Below are positions 1 through 7,731 of a stretch of DNA of 15,994 nucleotides, piece by piece. The stretch is from contig JALTBU010000223.1 of NCBI GenBank assembly GCA_027008345.1, positions 1 through 15,994 of the forward strand, written 5' to 3'. This DNA is from Nautiliaceae bacterium. Lineage in GTDB: Bacteria > Campylobacterota > Campylobacteria > Campylobacterales > Nautiliaceae. Within the stretch, counting starts at the first letter, position 1. Each line of letters starts with the position of its first letter. The notes beneath the pieces were generated by a model. The model searched no databases, was not told where the DNA came from, and saw only the letters and a program-made list of their open reading frames with translations. The translations under genes were made by a program, and so were the position numbers.

Positions 1-488
1 AATCCTCCGCTTATTAATAATTTTTTATAAGAAAGTGTATAATCCGACAAATAAATATTTGCTTCTTTTGGAGCCACTAAAAGAGAATAAACTACTTTTC
101 TTATTAAAAATTTAGCGCTTGGAAGATCAAAGTATTCATTGATATCATATACTGCTCTATGTACTAAAAAAGGAAAATAGGCATAATTACTGGATTTATA
201 TTCTTTAATTAAAATAGGTATATTATTTTTTAAATATTTTACTTTTAATAAATTATTATTTTTATTATATTGAAAAATAAATTTTATTGCTGAATTATTT
301 GTTTCATTATAATCTACTTTAAAATGATCTAAAACAGTAAAATCCATTTTTAATATTTTTTCAACATCATTAGGCCCTGAAAAACTAACATTAATTACAG
401 GCTTATTTTCGATATATTTGGTAATCACTATTTCTTTTGCAAAAAGTGATAAAAAACTAAATAAAATTATTAATAAATATTTTCTCAT
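1..488 (-). CDS. tolB: TolB, N-terminal part (cut by window edge)
   Basis: Translating the minus strand from ATG at 488 gives 162 residues running off the left edge. They start with a signal peptide (MRKYLLIILFSFLSLFA, then KE), consistent with a periplasmic protein. The TolB N-terminal domain follows, ending in APKEANIYLSDYTLSYKKLL and then SGG, a pattern I associate with epsilonproteobacterial TolB. TolB is the periplasmic beta-propeller partner of Pal in the Tol-Pal system, which links outer membrane and peptidoglycan during division; the propeller itself would lie outside the window. The ATG overlaps the stop of the upstream TonB/TolA-like gene (ATGA, 485-488), so translational coupling is likely. 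Position last after exbB-exbD-tonB/tolA supports the call. Pal would be expected next, beyond the window. Confidence 0.88.
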   Translation of the reverse strand, partial: MRKYLLIILFSFLSLFAKEIVITKYIENKPVINVSFSGPNDVEKILKMDFTVLDHFKVDYNETNNSAIKFIFQYNKNNNLLKVKYLKNNIPILIKEYKSSNYAYFPFLVHRAVYDINEYFDLPSAKFLIRKVVYSLLVAPKEANIYLSDYTLSYKKLLISGG

Positions 489-1141
489 CTGCTAACCTTT
501 GTTTGAAATTTAACTGTCAAATCTATATTTTTATCAAAATTTATATTTTTTAATTTTTCAATTAATTGTTGTTCTTTATTTTTTGGTAAGTTTGAATTTA
601 AAATATAAACTGTTACGTTCCCGTTATTATTTATATATTTTATTGTAGCATATTCACCTGCAATATTAGAAATGTTATACCATACATCGCCTATTTTCTG
701 AATTATTTCATTAATTTTTTCTTTTTTTATATGCGAAGATGTTTTAAATGATATATTCACATTAATATTTTTTATTTTTTTTAGATTTTTAATTACATTA
801 TCTGCTTTAAATCTACTTAAAACATTTTCTTTTTTTAAATTTATTTTTTTTGTGGGAACATTATAATTTACATTTTTAAATATATCATTAAAATCTACTT
901 TACCACCTTTTGTTATATTTTTTTTCGAACCTGTTTTTTTAATTGTTTTTTTTATTTTTTGTTTTGGTAATGATTTAATTTTGTTTTTAATTGTTTTTTT
1001 ATTTTTAATTTGAGGTTGAATAATTGCAGTGTGTATCAATACTTCTTTTTTTATTGGTTTACGAAAAAGAGCAAAATATAAAAACAATATAATTAAAATA
1101 TAAGCAAATAAACTAAAAAGCAAAGAGACAAAAAATCTCAT
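485..1141 (-). CDS. TonB/TolA-like periplasm-spanning energy transducer
   Basis: A 218-residue protein with one N-terminal membrane anchor (about residues 4-26), a very Lys/Ile/Asn-rich linker (about 28-80), a VDFNDIFKNV segment (82-91), and a C-terminal alpha/beta region (about 141-216) with NGNVTVYILNSNLP (173-186) followed by a helix, resembling the TonB/TolA C-terminal fold. It sits between exbD and tolB, where epsilonproteobacteria keep their TolA-like protein, so it probably carries proton-motive energy from the ExbB/ExbD channel to TolB/Pal. The linker is Lys-rich rather than the Pro-rich type of classic TonB, and the C-domain is weakly conserved, so TolA versus TonB cannot be decided from sequence alone. 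Both ends overlap neighbours by ATGA (1138-1141 and 485-488). The A-rich coding strand reflects Lys codons. Confidence 0.75.
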   Translation of the reverse strand: MRFFVSLLFSLFAYILIILFLYFALFRKPIKKEVLIHTAIIQPQIKNKKTIKNKIKSLPKQKIKKTIKKTGSKKNITKGGKVDFNDIFKNVNYNVPTKKINLKKENVLSRFKADNVIKNLKKIKNINVNISFKTSSHIKKEKINEIIQKIGDVWYNISNIAGEYATIKYINNNGNVTVYILNSNLPKNKEQQLIEKLKNINFDKNIDLTVKFQTKVSR

Positions 1142-1515
1142 TTAGTAAGTAATCCTATTTGTGTAAATCCAGTTTTTACTACTGCGGAATATATTTTCAT
1201 AAAATCGCCATAAGTAATTTCTTTATCAGCCGCAATATAAACAAGTGCATTTTTATTAAAATTCCCATATTTAAGATTAAAACTTTCTAAAAAATTTTTC
1301 ATTGAAAATTTTTCTTTATTGACAAAAACTGTTCCATCTTTTTTAATAATGATATTAATAGATGCTTTCTTCTGAGCAGGTGTTGTTTTACTTCCTTGTG
1401 GTAGATTAACTGTTTTTTCCTGGTAAGTACTGACAGTTACAGATACCATTAAAATAGCAAGAAGTACAAGCATAATATCTACAAAAGGGGTAATATTAAG
1501 TTCAGGTTTTCTCAT
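1138..1515 (-). CDS. exbD: ExbD/TolR-family proton channel component
   Basis: A 125-residue protein. It opens with a short cytoplasmic stretch and the family signature LNITPFVDIMLVLLAILMV (6-24), containing Asp13, which aligns with the membrane aspartate essential for proton use in ExbD/TolR. One transmembrane helix (about 11-30) is followed by a periplasmic domain (about 45-125) with the usual INIIIKKDGTVFVNKE strand-turn. With ExbB/TolQ it forms the inner-membrane motor that drives the TonB/TolA-like protein. Because the operon continues into tolB, a Tol (TolR) role is more likely than iron uptake, though the family cannot be split by sequence here. Its ATG overlaps the exbB stop (ATGA, 1512-1515). 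The 12-nt context AGCAGATGAGAA around this start is repeated at the tolB start. Confidence 0.93.
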   Translation of the reverse strand: MRKPELNITPFVDIMLVLLAILMVSVTVSTYQEKTVNLPQGSKTTPAQKKASINIIIKKDGTVFVNKEKFSMKNFLESFNLKYGNFNKNALVYIAADKEITYGDFMKIYSAVVKTGFTQIGLLTK

Positions 1516-2060
1516 CTGCTAAGATACATATCCCTTTGCATTTTTAAAGTTGCTATTAAATTATCAACTTTTGCGCTCAATATTTGATGAAAAGAATATG
1601 CTGGAACAGCCACTATTATACCTACTGCAGTAGCGATTAAAGCATCTGCTATTGCAGGAGCTATCATATTAATAGTTGCAACGCTTTGCATTCCTTTAAA
1701 AGCATTCAGTATACCAATTACAGTTCCAAACAATCCTATAAAAGGAGCAGTTGAAGCAACAATACTTAAAAAAGTAAGACCTTTTTTAGCTTTCTTTTTA
1801 GCAGCTTGTATGCATGCATCAAATGTTAATGTATTTATATTTTCGCTTTTTTCAATGCAGTTTTTAAGAGAAGATGACACAGGAAAGACATCACTCATCA
1901 TAATACTTTTGAAAGCTTCTTCTTCTTTTTTTATCCACGAAGAAATTGTAAATAATTTATAAAAAAAGACAAAAAAAACAAAAAAGAGATAGATTCCAAG
2001 CCATCCTAAAACTAAAATGTTTATAGGATTGACAAGGATTTTAGATATTTCTGGCAGCAC
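1512..2060 (-). CDS. exbB: ExbB/TolQ/MotA-family proton channel protein
   Basis: A 182-residue protein with three predicted membrane helices: about 14-36, about 95-118 (IVASTAPFIGLFGTVIGIL) and about 132-156 (APAIADALIATAVGIIVAVPA). The last two contain the MotA/TolQ/ExbB signatures. A cytoplasmic loop separates helices 1 and 2. It is the pentameric channel of the inner-membrane motor that energises the Tol/Ton system with ExbD. The best start is GTG at 2060, inside the 3' end of atpC. The two genes overlap by 20 bp, implying translational coupling to the ATP synthase operon. There is no convincing Shine-Dalgarno before this GTG (nearest purines AAAGATAGAAA), in keeping with coupling. The length is within the usual range for ExbB and shorter than E. 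coli TolQ. Confidence 0.92.
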   Translation of the reverse strand: MLPEISKILVNPINILVLGWLGIYLFFVFFVFFYKLFTISSWIKKEEEAFKSIMMSDVFPVSSSLKNCIEKSENINTLTFDACIQAAKKKAKKGLTFLSIVASTAPFIGLFGTVIGILNAFKGMQSVATINMIAPAIADALIATAVGIIVAVPAYSFHQILSAKVDNLIATLKMQRDMYLSR

Positions 2061-2421
2061 TTTCTATCTTTGAAGCGACAGTTGCAACCAATGCATCACT
2101 ATCACTTGCGTCTTTTATTAGCTGTTTAGCTTTTTCAATAGCCTGAGCTATTTCACTCTCAGTAGCCCCGCTCACAGGAACTGCCCCTTCTGCTAAAACA
2201 TTAATATGATCGGGAGTTACTTCAACATAACCCCAGTTAACTGCAATCACTTCTTCTTTACCATCATTTTTTTTGATTGTTATTATTCCCGGTTGTAAAT
2301 TTGTAACAAGAGGAGAATGTCCATCAAGGACACCAAATTCTCCTTCAACTCCAGGAAAAGTGGCTTCTTTTATTTCACCTTCATAAATTTTTCCAAAAGG
2401 TGTGACAATACTAATTTTCAT
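2041..2421 (-). CDS. atpC: F1 ATP synthase epsilon subunit
   Basis: A 126-residue protein with the typical epsilon N-terminal beta-sandwich: MKISIVTPFGKIYEGE, then FPGVEGEFGVLDGHSPLVTNLQPG (about 23-46), and WGYVEVTPDHINVLAEGA (about 63-80). A short C-terminal helical hairpin (about 87-126) follows. Epsilon belongs to the rotating central stalk with gamma. It couples F1 to the c-ring and can inhibit ATP hydrolysis. The C-terminal part is shorter than in E. coli (about 139 residues total). It starts 11 bp after atpD ends, with an AAAGG ribosome-binding site 7 nt upstream, and overlaps exbB at its 3' end by 20 bp. Confidence 0.95.
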   Translation of the reverse strand: MKISIVTPFGKIYEGEIKEATFPGVEGEFGVLDGHSPLVTNLQPGIITIKKNDGKEEVIAVNWGYVEVTPDHINVLAEGAVPVSGATESEIAQAIEKAKQLIKDASDSDALVATVASKIESAARNI

Positions 2422-2432
2422 TTTATATGCCT

Positions 2433-3839
2433 TTATTTACTTTGCATCTTTTTAGCTTTTTCTATTGCCTCGTCAAGATCTCCAACCATATAAAATGCAT
2501 TTTCAGGTAAGTCATCAACTTTACCTTCTAATATAGCTTTAAATCCTTCAATTGTTTTATCAAGTTCCACATATCTTCCGTCTGCTCCTGTGAATACTTT
2601 TGCAACGAAGAATGGTTGTGATAAGAATTTTTCAATTTTTCTTGCTCTTTCAACTGTAAGTTTATCTTCTTCACTTAATTCATCCATACCAAGAATTGCA
2701 ATAATGTCTTGTAAATCTTTATATTTTTGAAGTACTTCTTGAACTCCTCTTGCAACTTTATAGTGTTCTTCTCCAACAATTTGAGGATCAAGAATTCTAC
2801 TTGTTGAATCAAGAGGATCAACTGCCGGATATATACCTTTTTCTGCAATTTTTCTGTTAAGTACTGTTGTCGCATCAAGATGTGCAAATACACTTGCAGG
2901 TGCCGGGTCTGTCAAGTCGTCAGCAGGAACGTATACTGCTTGAATTGAAGTAATACTTCCCTTTTTAGTTGAAGTAATTCTCTCTTGTAATCTACCCATT
3001 TCAGTTGCAAGTGTCGGTTGATAACCAACTGCACTTGGAATTCTACCAAGTAATGCTGACATTTCTGCCCCAGCTTGTGCAAATCTGAATATATTGTCAA
3101 TAAACATTAACACATCTCTGTTTTCAACATCTCTGAAATATTCAGCCATTGTAAGACCTGTCATAGCAACTCTATTTCTGCATCCTGGAGGTTCATTCAT
3201 TTGTCCGTAGCAGAGTGCAACTTTATCAAGAACTCCACTCTCTTTCATTTCATTATAAAGGTCATTACCTTCTCTTGTTCTTTCACCAACACCGGCAAAT
3301 ACTGAATATCCACTATGTTTATAAGCAACATTATGAATTAACTCCATAATAATAACTGTTTTACCAACACCTGCACCACCAAAAAGACCAGTTTTTCCAC
3401 CTTTCATATATGGACAAAGAAGGTCTACTACTTTAATACCAGTTTCAAAAATTTCCATTTTTGTTGATTGTTCTTCAAACGGAGGTGCATCTCTGTGAAT
3501 TGACCATCTTTCTACTGTTTCAGGAATTGGTTCACCTTCATCTATTACATCCCCAATAACATTAAAAATTCTTCCAAGTACTGCATCACCTACTGGAACT
3601 TTAATAGGACCGCCAGTAGCAATTACTTTTGTGCCTCTTGTAAGACCATCTGTTAAGTCCATTGCAATTGTTCTTACTATATTATCACCAATTTGTGCTG
3701 CAACTTCTAAAACAACTTTTCTATGCTTACCTTCAGCTTCAAATTCAACAATTAAAGCTTCATTAATCTCAGGTACTTTATCTCCGTCAAATTCTACATC
3801 GATAACAGGACCTAAAACTTGTATTACTTTACCTTCCAT
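2433..3839 (-). CDS. atpD: F1 ATP synthase beta subunit (catalytic)
   Basis: A 468-residue catalytic subunit of full length. Visible motifs: Walker A GGAGVGKT (154-161), the catalytic glutamate in GERTREGNDLY (Glu186), Walker B region VLMFIDNIFRF (243-253), ALLGRIPSAVGYQPTL (262-277), and DELSEED (386-392), the contact for the rotating gamma subunit. It makes or hydrolyses ATP at the alpha/beta interfaces of F1 in the cytoplasm. It lies between atpG and atpC in the standard gamma-beta-epsilon order. The ribosome-binding site AAAGGAG sits in the 9-bp gap after atpG and overlaps the atpG stop (TAAAGGAG), 6 nt before the ATG. Confidence 0.99.
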   Translation of the reverse strand: MEGKVIQVLGPVIDVEFDGDKVPEINEALIVEFEAEGKHRKVVLEVAAQIGDNIVRTIAMDLTDGLTRGTKVIATGGPIKVPVGDAVLGRIFNVIGDVIDEGEPIPETVERWSIHRDAPPFEEQSTKMEIFETGIKVVDLLCPYMKGGKTGLFGGAGVGKTVIIMELIHNVAYKHSGYSVFAGVGERTREGNDLYNEMKESGVLDKVALCYGQMNEPPGCRNRVAMTGLTMAEYFRDVENRDVLMFIDNIFRFAQAGAEMSALLGRIPSAVGYQPTLATEMGRLQERITSTKKGSITSIQAVYVPADDLTDPAPASVFAHLDATTVLNRKIAEKGIYPAVDPLDSTSRILDPQIVGEEHYKVARGVQEVLQKYKDLQDIIAILGMDELSEEDKLTVERARKIEKFLSQPFFVAKVFTGADGRYVELDKTIEGFKAILEGKVDDLPENAFYMVGDLDEAIEKAKKMQSK

Positions 3840-3848
3840 AGTTCTCCT

Positions 3849-4733
3849 TTAATTTTTCTTCATAGCTTCTATAGCTGTAACTATTTCTATTAATTCTCTT
3901 GTTACTGACTCTTGTCTTACTTTATTAAATTGTAAAGTAAGTTGATGAACCATTTCTTTTGCATTGTTTGTCGCTGCATCCATTGCCTGCATTCTTGCAC
4001 TGTGTTCACCTGCAAGAGAATCAAGCAGTGTATAATACATAATGTATTCAATGTATTTTTTCACAAGACTTTCAAGTACACTTTCATAATCATCCGTTGG
4101 TTCTACTTCTAAAAATTCATTTTCATTATTTTCATTGCTTACTTCAATAGGAAGTAACTCTTTTATATGTATTTTTTGAGTCAATTTATTAACATATCCA
4201 TTGTAAATTATAATTATATTATCAATTTCTTCATTTACAAAATCATTGTAAGATTTTTCAATAACTTTTGCAGCTTTTTCATAATCTGGTGCAGAAGATA
4301 GACCTTCAATGGTCTCATACATTTCTATACCTACAAATTTAAAATATTCAATTGCTTTTTTACCAATAACTTTGAGTCTTATTTTGACGTTCTTTGCTTT
4401 TAATTCTCCAATTTTTTGAAGAGCTGTTTTAATTGTTTGATGGTTAAAACCTCCACATAAACCTTTATCAGCAGTTACAATAATAATATCTACTTTTTTT
4501 ATTTCTGTAACATCTGCAAATGCTCTTATGTTTATTGTATCTTTTACAGAGCTTAATTTCTTTGAAATTTCATTAGTTACTTCTTCTATTTTTCTTGCAT
4601 ATTCTCTTGAAAGAAGTAATGCTTCTTCTGCTCTTTTAAGTTTTGCAGTTGACACGAGCTTCATTGCCCGTGTTGTTTTCTGCGTGTTTTTTACACTATT
4701 GATTTTATTTTTTAATTCTTTTAATGTTGCCAT
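3849..4733 (-). CDS. atpG: F1 ATP synthase gamma subunit
   Basis: A 294-residue protein with the conserved termini that form the coiled-coil shaft: the N-terminal helix contains INSVKNTQKTTRAMKLVSTAKLKRA (11-35), and the C-terminal helix contains HSARMQAMDAATNNAKEMV, ending in FNKVRQESVTRELIEIVTAIEAM. The central Rossmann-like region includes ADKGLCGGFNH. Gamma rotates inside the alpha3beta3 hexamer. The ribosome-binding site AGAAGG lies within the last codons of atpA, 7 nt before the ATG. The intergenic gap is only 4 bp, so tight co-expression with alpha is likely. Length is normal for the family. Confidence 0.97.
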   Translation of the reverse strand: MATLKELKNKINSVKNTQKTTRAMKLVSTAKLKRAEEALLLSREYARKIEEVTNEISKKLSSVKDTINIRAFADVTEIKKVDIIIVTADKGLCGGFNHQTIKTALQKIGELKAKNVKIRLKVIGKKAIEYFKFVGIEMYETIEGLSSAPDYEKAAKVIEKSYNDFVNEEIDNIIIIYNGYVNKLTQKIHIKELLPIEVSNENNENEFLEVEPTDDYESVLESLVKKYIEYIMYYTLLDSLAGEHSARMQAMDAATNNAKEMVHQLTLQFNKVRQESVTRELIEIVTAIEAMKKN

Positions 4734-4737
4734 TTAA

Positions 4738-6243
4738 TTATCCTTCTGGATTAAACTGTGCCTTAAATTCTTCAAGTGCTTTTTTAAGTAATTCTTCTGT
4801 TTCAGAATCAATTTGTTTTTTAGTTCTTATGTTTTCAAAAATTTGAGGATATTTTGTTTCAATAAACGGATAAAGCTCATCTTCAAATTTTCTTATTGCT
4901 TTCACAGGAATATCATCAAGATATCCTCTTGTACCTGCATAAATAATTACCACTTGTTTTTCAACTGGAAGCGGTTGATTAGCTGGTTGTTTAAGAACTT
5001 CAACAAGTCTTTGTCCTCTCTCAAGTTGAGCTCTACTTGATTCATCTAAATCACTTGCAAACTGTGCAAATGCTTCAAGTTCTCTATATTGAGCAAGTTC
5101 AAGTCTTAATGTACCTGCAACTTGTTTCATTGCTTTAATTTGAGCTGCACCACCAACCCTTGATACTGATAAACCAACATTAATAGCAGGTCTTATACCT
5201 TTATTGAAAAGTCCAGTTTCAAGGAAAATCTGACCATCAGTAATTGAAATAACGTTTGTTGGAATGTATGCTGCAACATCTCCGCCTTTTGTTTCAATAA
5301 TAGGAAGAGCTGTTAAACTTCCTGCACCAAGTTTGTCATTAAGTTTTGCTGCTCTTTCAAGCAATCTACTGTGTAGGTAAAACACATCTCCAGGATATGC
5401 TTCTCTTCCCGGTGGTCTTCTAAGTAATAATGACATTTCTCTGTAAGCATCAGCATGTTTACTTAAATCATCATAAACGATTAATGCATGTCTTCCGTTA
5501 TCTCTGAAATATTCACCCATAGTAACACCTGCATAAGGTGCTAAGAATTTAAGTGATGCAGCCTCACTAGCACTTGCATTAACTACTATTGTATAATCCA
5601 TTGCGCCATGTTCTTCAAGAATTCTAACAACATTTGCAACAGTTGAATTTTTTTGTCCAATTGCAACATAAATACAAATTACATCTTGACCTTTTTGATT
5701 AAGAATCGTATCTATCGCTACTGTAGTTTTACCAGTTTGTCTATCACCGATAATAAGCTCTCTTTGCCCTCTTCCGATTGGAACAAGAGCATCAATTGCT
5801 TTAATACCTGTTTGAAGAGGTTCATGAACAGATTTTCTAGCCATAATTCCTGGTGCTTTTTCTTCTACATATCTATACTCAGCTGCTTCAATTTCGCCTT
5901 TTCCATCAATTGGCTCACCAAGTGCATTTACAACTCTTCCGATTAATGCATCTCCAACTGGTACTGAAATAAGCTTTCCAAGCCTTTTTACTGTACTTCC
6001 CTCAGTAATATCAGTACCTTTTCCAAGTACAACAACACCAACATTATCAGTTTCAAGGTTGAATACTAAACCTTTTTCACCTGTTTCAAATTCTACCATT
6101 TCACCAGCCATTGCATTAGTTAATCCATAAACTTTTGCAATTCCATCAGCTGAATAAATTACTTTACCGACCTCTTCTACGTCAATTTTTAATTCGTAAT
6201 TTTCAATTTTTTCTTTGATTATCGATGTGATTTCTTGTACCAC
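4738..6243 (-). CDS. atpA: F1 ATP synthase alpha subunit
   Basis: A 501-residue non-catalytic nucleotide-binding subunit. Motifs: Walker A GDRQTGKT (166-173), ALIVYDDLSKHADAYREMSLLLRRPPGREAYPGDVFYLHSRLLERAA region (253-299) including Walker B, and the arginine finger in SVSRVGG (Arg362) that reaches the beta catalytic site. The start is GTG at 6243. It is preceded by a strong ribosome-binding site, AAAGGAG (6249-6255), with a 5-nt spacer, and the N-terminus (MVQEITSIIKEKIENYELK) fits the family. The gene follows atpH by 14 bp. Nothing in the sequence suggests loss of function. Confidence 0.99.
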   Translation of the reverse strand: MVQEITSIIKEKIENYELKIDVEEVGKVIYSADGIAKVYGLTNAMAGEMVEFETGEKGLVFNLETDNVGVVVLGKGTDITEGSTVKRLGKLISVPVGDALIGRVVNALGEPIDGKGEIEAAEYRYVEEKAPGIMARKSVHEPLQTGIKAIDALVPIGRGQRELIIGDRQTGKTTVAIDTILNQKGQDVICIYVAIGQKNSTVANVVRILEEHGAMDYTIVVNASASEAASLKFLAPYAGVTMGEYFRDNGRHALIVYDDLSKHADAYREMSLLLRRPPGREAYPGDVFYLHSRLLERAAKLNDKLGAGSLTALPIIETKGGDVAAYIPTNVISITDGQIFLETGLFNKGIRPAINVGLSVSRVGGAAQIKAMKQVAGTLRLELAQYRELEAFAQFASDLDESSRAQLERGQRLVEVLKQPANQPLPVEKQVVIIYAGTRGYLDDIPVKAIRKFEDELYPFIETKYPQIFENIRTKKQIDSETEELLKKALEEFKAQFNPEG

Positions 6244-6248
6244 TTAAT

Positions 6249-6255
6249 CTCCTTT
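6249..6255 (-). promoter_or_regulatory. Ribosome-binding site fixing the GTG start of atpA
   Basis: The minus strand reads AAAGGAG, then 5 nt, then GTG (6241-6243). This is among the strongest Shine-Dalgarno matches in the window. No in-frame ATG occurs near the N-terminus, so the GTG start is well supported. Confidence 0.8.
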
Positions 6256-6257
6256 CT

Positions 6258-6773
6258 TTAAATTGCTTTTAATATTTGTGAAATTATATCTTGTTTAATT
6301 CTATCTTCAACTAAGGCAAACTCAACATTTAAAACATCAACAAAAACTTTTATTCCATTTATATCGTTCTCCTTTAAATAGAGTTTGATTGTAGAATTAA
6401 ATTTCTCTGAAAGTTTATTTTCTAATGCTTTTAATGTGTCTTTACTTATTTTACCTTCAACAAAACCTGCATAAGTATTTTGTAGTTCACATACTTTTGC
6501 ATATAGTCTTTTGTGAATATCTTTAAGAGAATCTATTCTTTTGTTTTCTAAAATTATTCTTATAAAGTTAATGAATTTAGGATTATTACAATCTGCAATT
6601 TCAGATAAAATCTTCACTTTTTCATCAATATTTATCAATGGTGATTTTACAAGTAAGATAAATTTGGGATCCTTAGAAATTAAAGCAATTTTAGCAACAG
6701 CTTCATATACTTTTACTATTTCATCTTCATTAAGCGCTTGTAATAATGCTTTTGAATATTTTTCAACTATCAT
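6258..6773 (-). CDS. atpH: F1Fo ATP synthase delta subunit (OSCP)
   Basis: A 171-residue protein: N-terminal helical bundle (about 1-105) with MIVEKYSKALLQAL, the usual delta start, and NNPKFINFIRIILENKR (83-99), then a C-terminal alpha/beta part (about 115-171). Delta caps the F1 head and binds the b/b' peripheral stalk. The C-terminus deviates from the most common delta pattern, but size, N-terminal motif and position between atpF and atpA make the call secure. Its ATG overlaps the atpF stop by one base (TAATG at 6771-6775), a classic translational-coupling arrangement. Confidence 0.93.
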   Translation of the reverse strand: MIVEKYSKALLQALNEDEIVKVYEAVAKIALISKDPKFILLVKSPLINIDEKVKILSEIADCNNPKFINFIRIILENKRIDSLKDIHKRLYAKVCELQNTYAGFVEGKISKDTLKALENKLSEKFNSTIKLYLKENDINGIKVFVDVLNVEFALVEDRIKQDIISQILKAI

Positions 6774-7276
6774 TATGCTACCTTTTTAAGAATTAATTTT
6801 GCTGCATCTTCACTTGTAACATGAATGTCTTTTAATGTTTCGTCTAGAAATGTCTCTACAACTTCTTTTTTAGCTTTTTGAGTTTCATATTTTTTAAATT
6901 CTTCAAATTGTTTTTGAAGAATTTTAATTTCTTCTTCAGTTTGGGCTTTTATTTTTGTTTCAAGTAATTCAGCTTCTTTTTTTGCGTTTTCAATTATTTC
7001 TTTTGCTTTTACTTTTGCATTTTCAAGTTCTGCTTTTAAAGCCTCTTTTTTTGATTTTGACTCTTTTAACTTTTCTTCAATTTCTTGGAATTTTTTTGCA
7101 ATATTTTCTCTTCTTTGTTTAAAGAAATTAACTATTTTATTTCCCGCCAAATACCATAGTATTGCAACAAAAATTAAAAAGTTTATTGTTCTTGGAATAA
7201 TATCAGTATGAGTAGCTGCTTCATTTGCAAATGCAAATACACCAAACAAACTTAAAAACAAAACTGCTTTTTTCAT
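6773..7276 (-). CDS. atpF: Fo ATP synthase b subunit with signal-peptide-like leader
   Basis: A 167-residue protein with an N-terminal leader resembling a cleavable signal peptide (MKKAVLFLSLFGVFAFA, then NEAATHTD). The usual b-type anchor follows (IIPRTINFLIFVAILWYL, about 26-43), then a long charged coiled coil (about 50-140) rich in Lys, Glu and Ala. It forms the peripheral stalk that holds F1 against the rotor, probably as a heterodimer with the b' protein encoded just upstream. E. coli b has only the single anchor; the extra leader is, as far as I recall, shared with other epsilonproteobacterial b subunits. The ATG overlaps the atpF' stop (ATGA, 7273-7276), and the 3' end overlaps atpH by one base. 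Confidence 0.93.
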   Translation of the reverse strand: MKKAVLFLSLFGVFAFANEAATHTDIIPRTINFLIFVAILWYLAGNKIVNFFKQRRENIAKKFQEIEEKLKESKSKKEALKAELENAKVKAKEIIENAKKEAELLETKIKAQTEEEIKILQKQFEEFKKYETQKAKKEVVETFLDETLKDIHVTSEDAAKLILKKVA

Positions 7277-7698
7277 GCCGCATCCCTTATTTTCTTTTCT
7301 ATGAGTGATTTTATTTCTTCTTTTTCAGGTAACAATTGATTTAACAGCTCTTTTTTCTCTTTTTCAAGCATCAATCTCAAACTCTCTTTTGCCTCTTCAA
7401 TTTCTCTTTGTTTTACACTTTTTATTTTTTCAGCTTCTTCAAGTGCTTTCATTTTTGCTTCATTTATTATTGTAGAAGCATCCTCTCTTGCAAGTTTTAA
7501 AATTTCTTTGATTTCTTCTTCAATTTTCTGAGTTTCCTCAGTATTTTGAGAAATCATTTTTAATTCTTCTTCAAGTTTTTTTTCTCTTTCGTCCATAAAT
7601 TTTACCAAAGGCTCAAACAGCCAGATTTTCAGCAAAATCAATGTTATAAAAAATATTCCGGCGACAATGAGCATTACGCCAAAATTCAGATCAAGCAT
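7273..7698 (-). CDS. atpF': Fo ATP synthase b' subunit
   Basis: A 141-residue protein: one N-terminal membrane helix (about 6-30, FGVMLIVAGIFFITLILLKIWLF), then PLVKFMDEREKKLEEEL, the typical start of the b/b' coiled coil, which continues to the end. It lacks the signal-like leader of the neighbouring b subunit. Together the pair makes an asymmetric peripheral stalk, as known in Campylobacterota, cyanobacteria and chloroplasts. A good ribosome-binding site (AAAGGAG, 6 nt before ATG) and a 33-bp gap after parB mark this as the first ATP synthase gene. The gap contains an AT-rich TTAAAAT that could serve as a weak internal -10, but I see no firm promoter. Confidence 0.93.
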   Translation of the reverse strand: MLDLNFGVMLIVAGIFFITLILLKIWLFEPLVKFMDEREKKLEEELKMISQNTEETQKIEEEIKEILKLAREDASTIINEAKMKALEEAEKIKSVKQREIEEAKESLRLMLEKEKKELLNQLLPEKEEIKSLIEKKIRDAA

Positions 7699-7731
7699 AA
7701 ATTCTCCTTTTTGTGAAATTTTAACATAAAA

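Noticed and set aside
900..965. Runs of 7-8 T (A on the coding strand) in the TonB/TolA-like gene, as possible phase-variation tracts
   Set aside because: They encode Lys-rich linker residues and are mixed with other codons. Similar runs of 8 occur elsewhere (for example in phoU), so the base bias explains them.
2675..3100. Minus-strand open frames of 72 and 62 codons within atpD
   Set aside because: Alternative frames inside a conserved gene on the same strand, with no start signals.
5653..5946. Plus-strand open frame of 97 codons opposite atpA
   Set aside because: atpA is a highly conserved gene whose codon pattern explains the open antisense frame; the translation is Asn/Ser/Cys-rich with no motif.
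7699..7731. Possible internal promoter (TTAAAAT) before atpF'
   Set aside because: One AT-rich hexamer in a 33-bp gap of a very AT-rich genome is not sufficient evidence.
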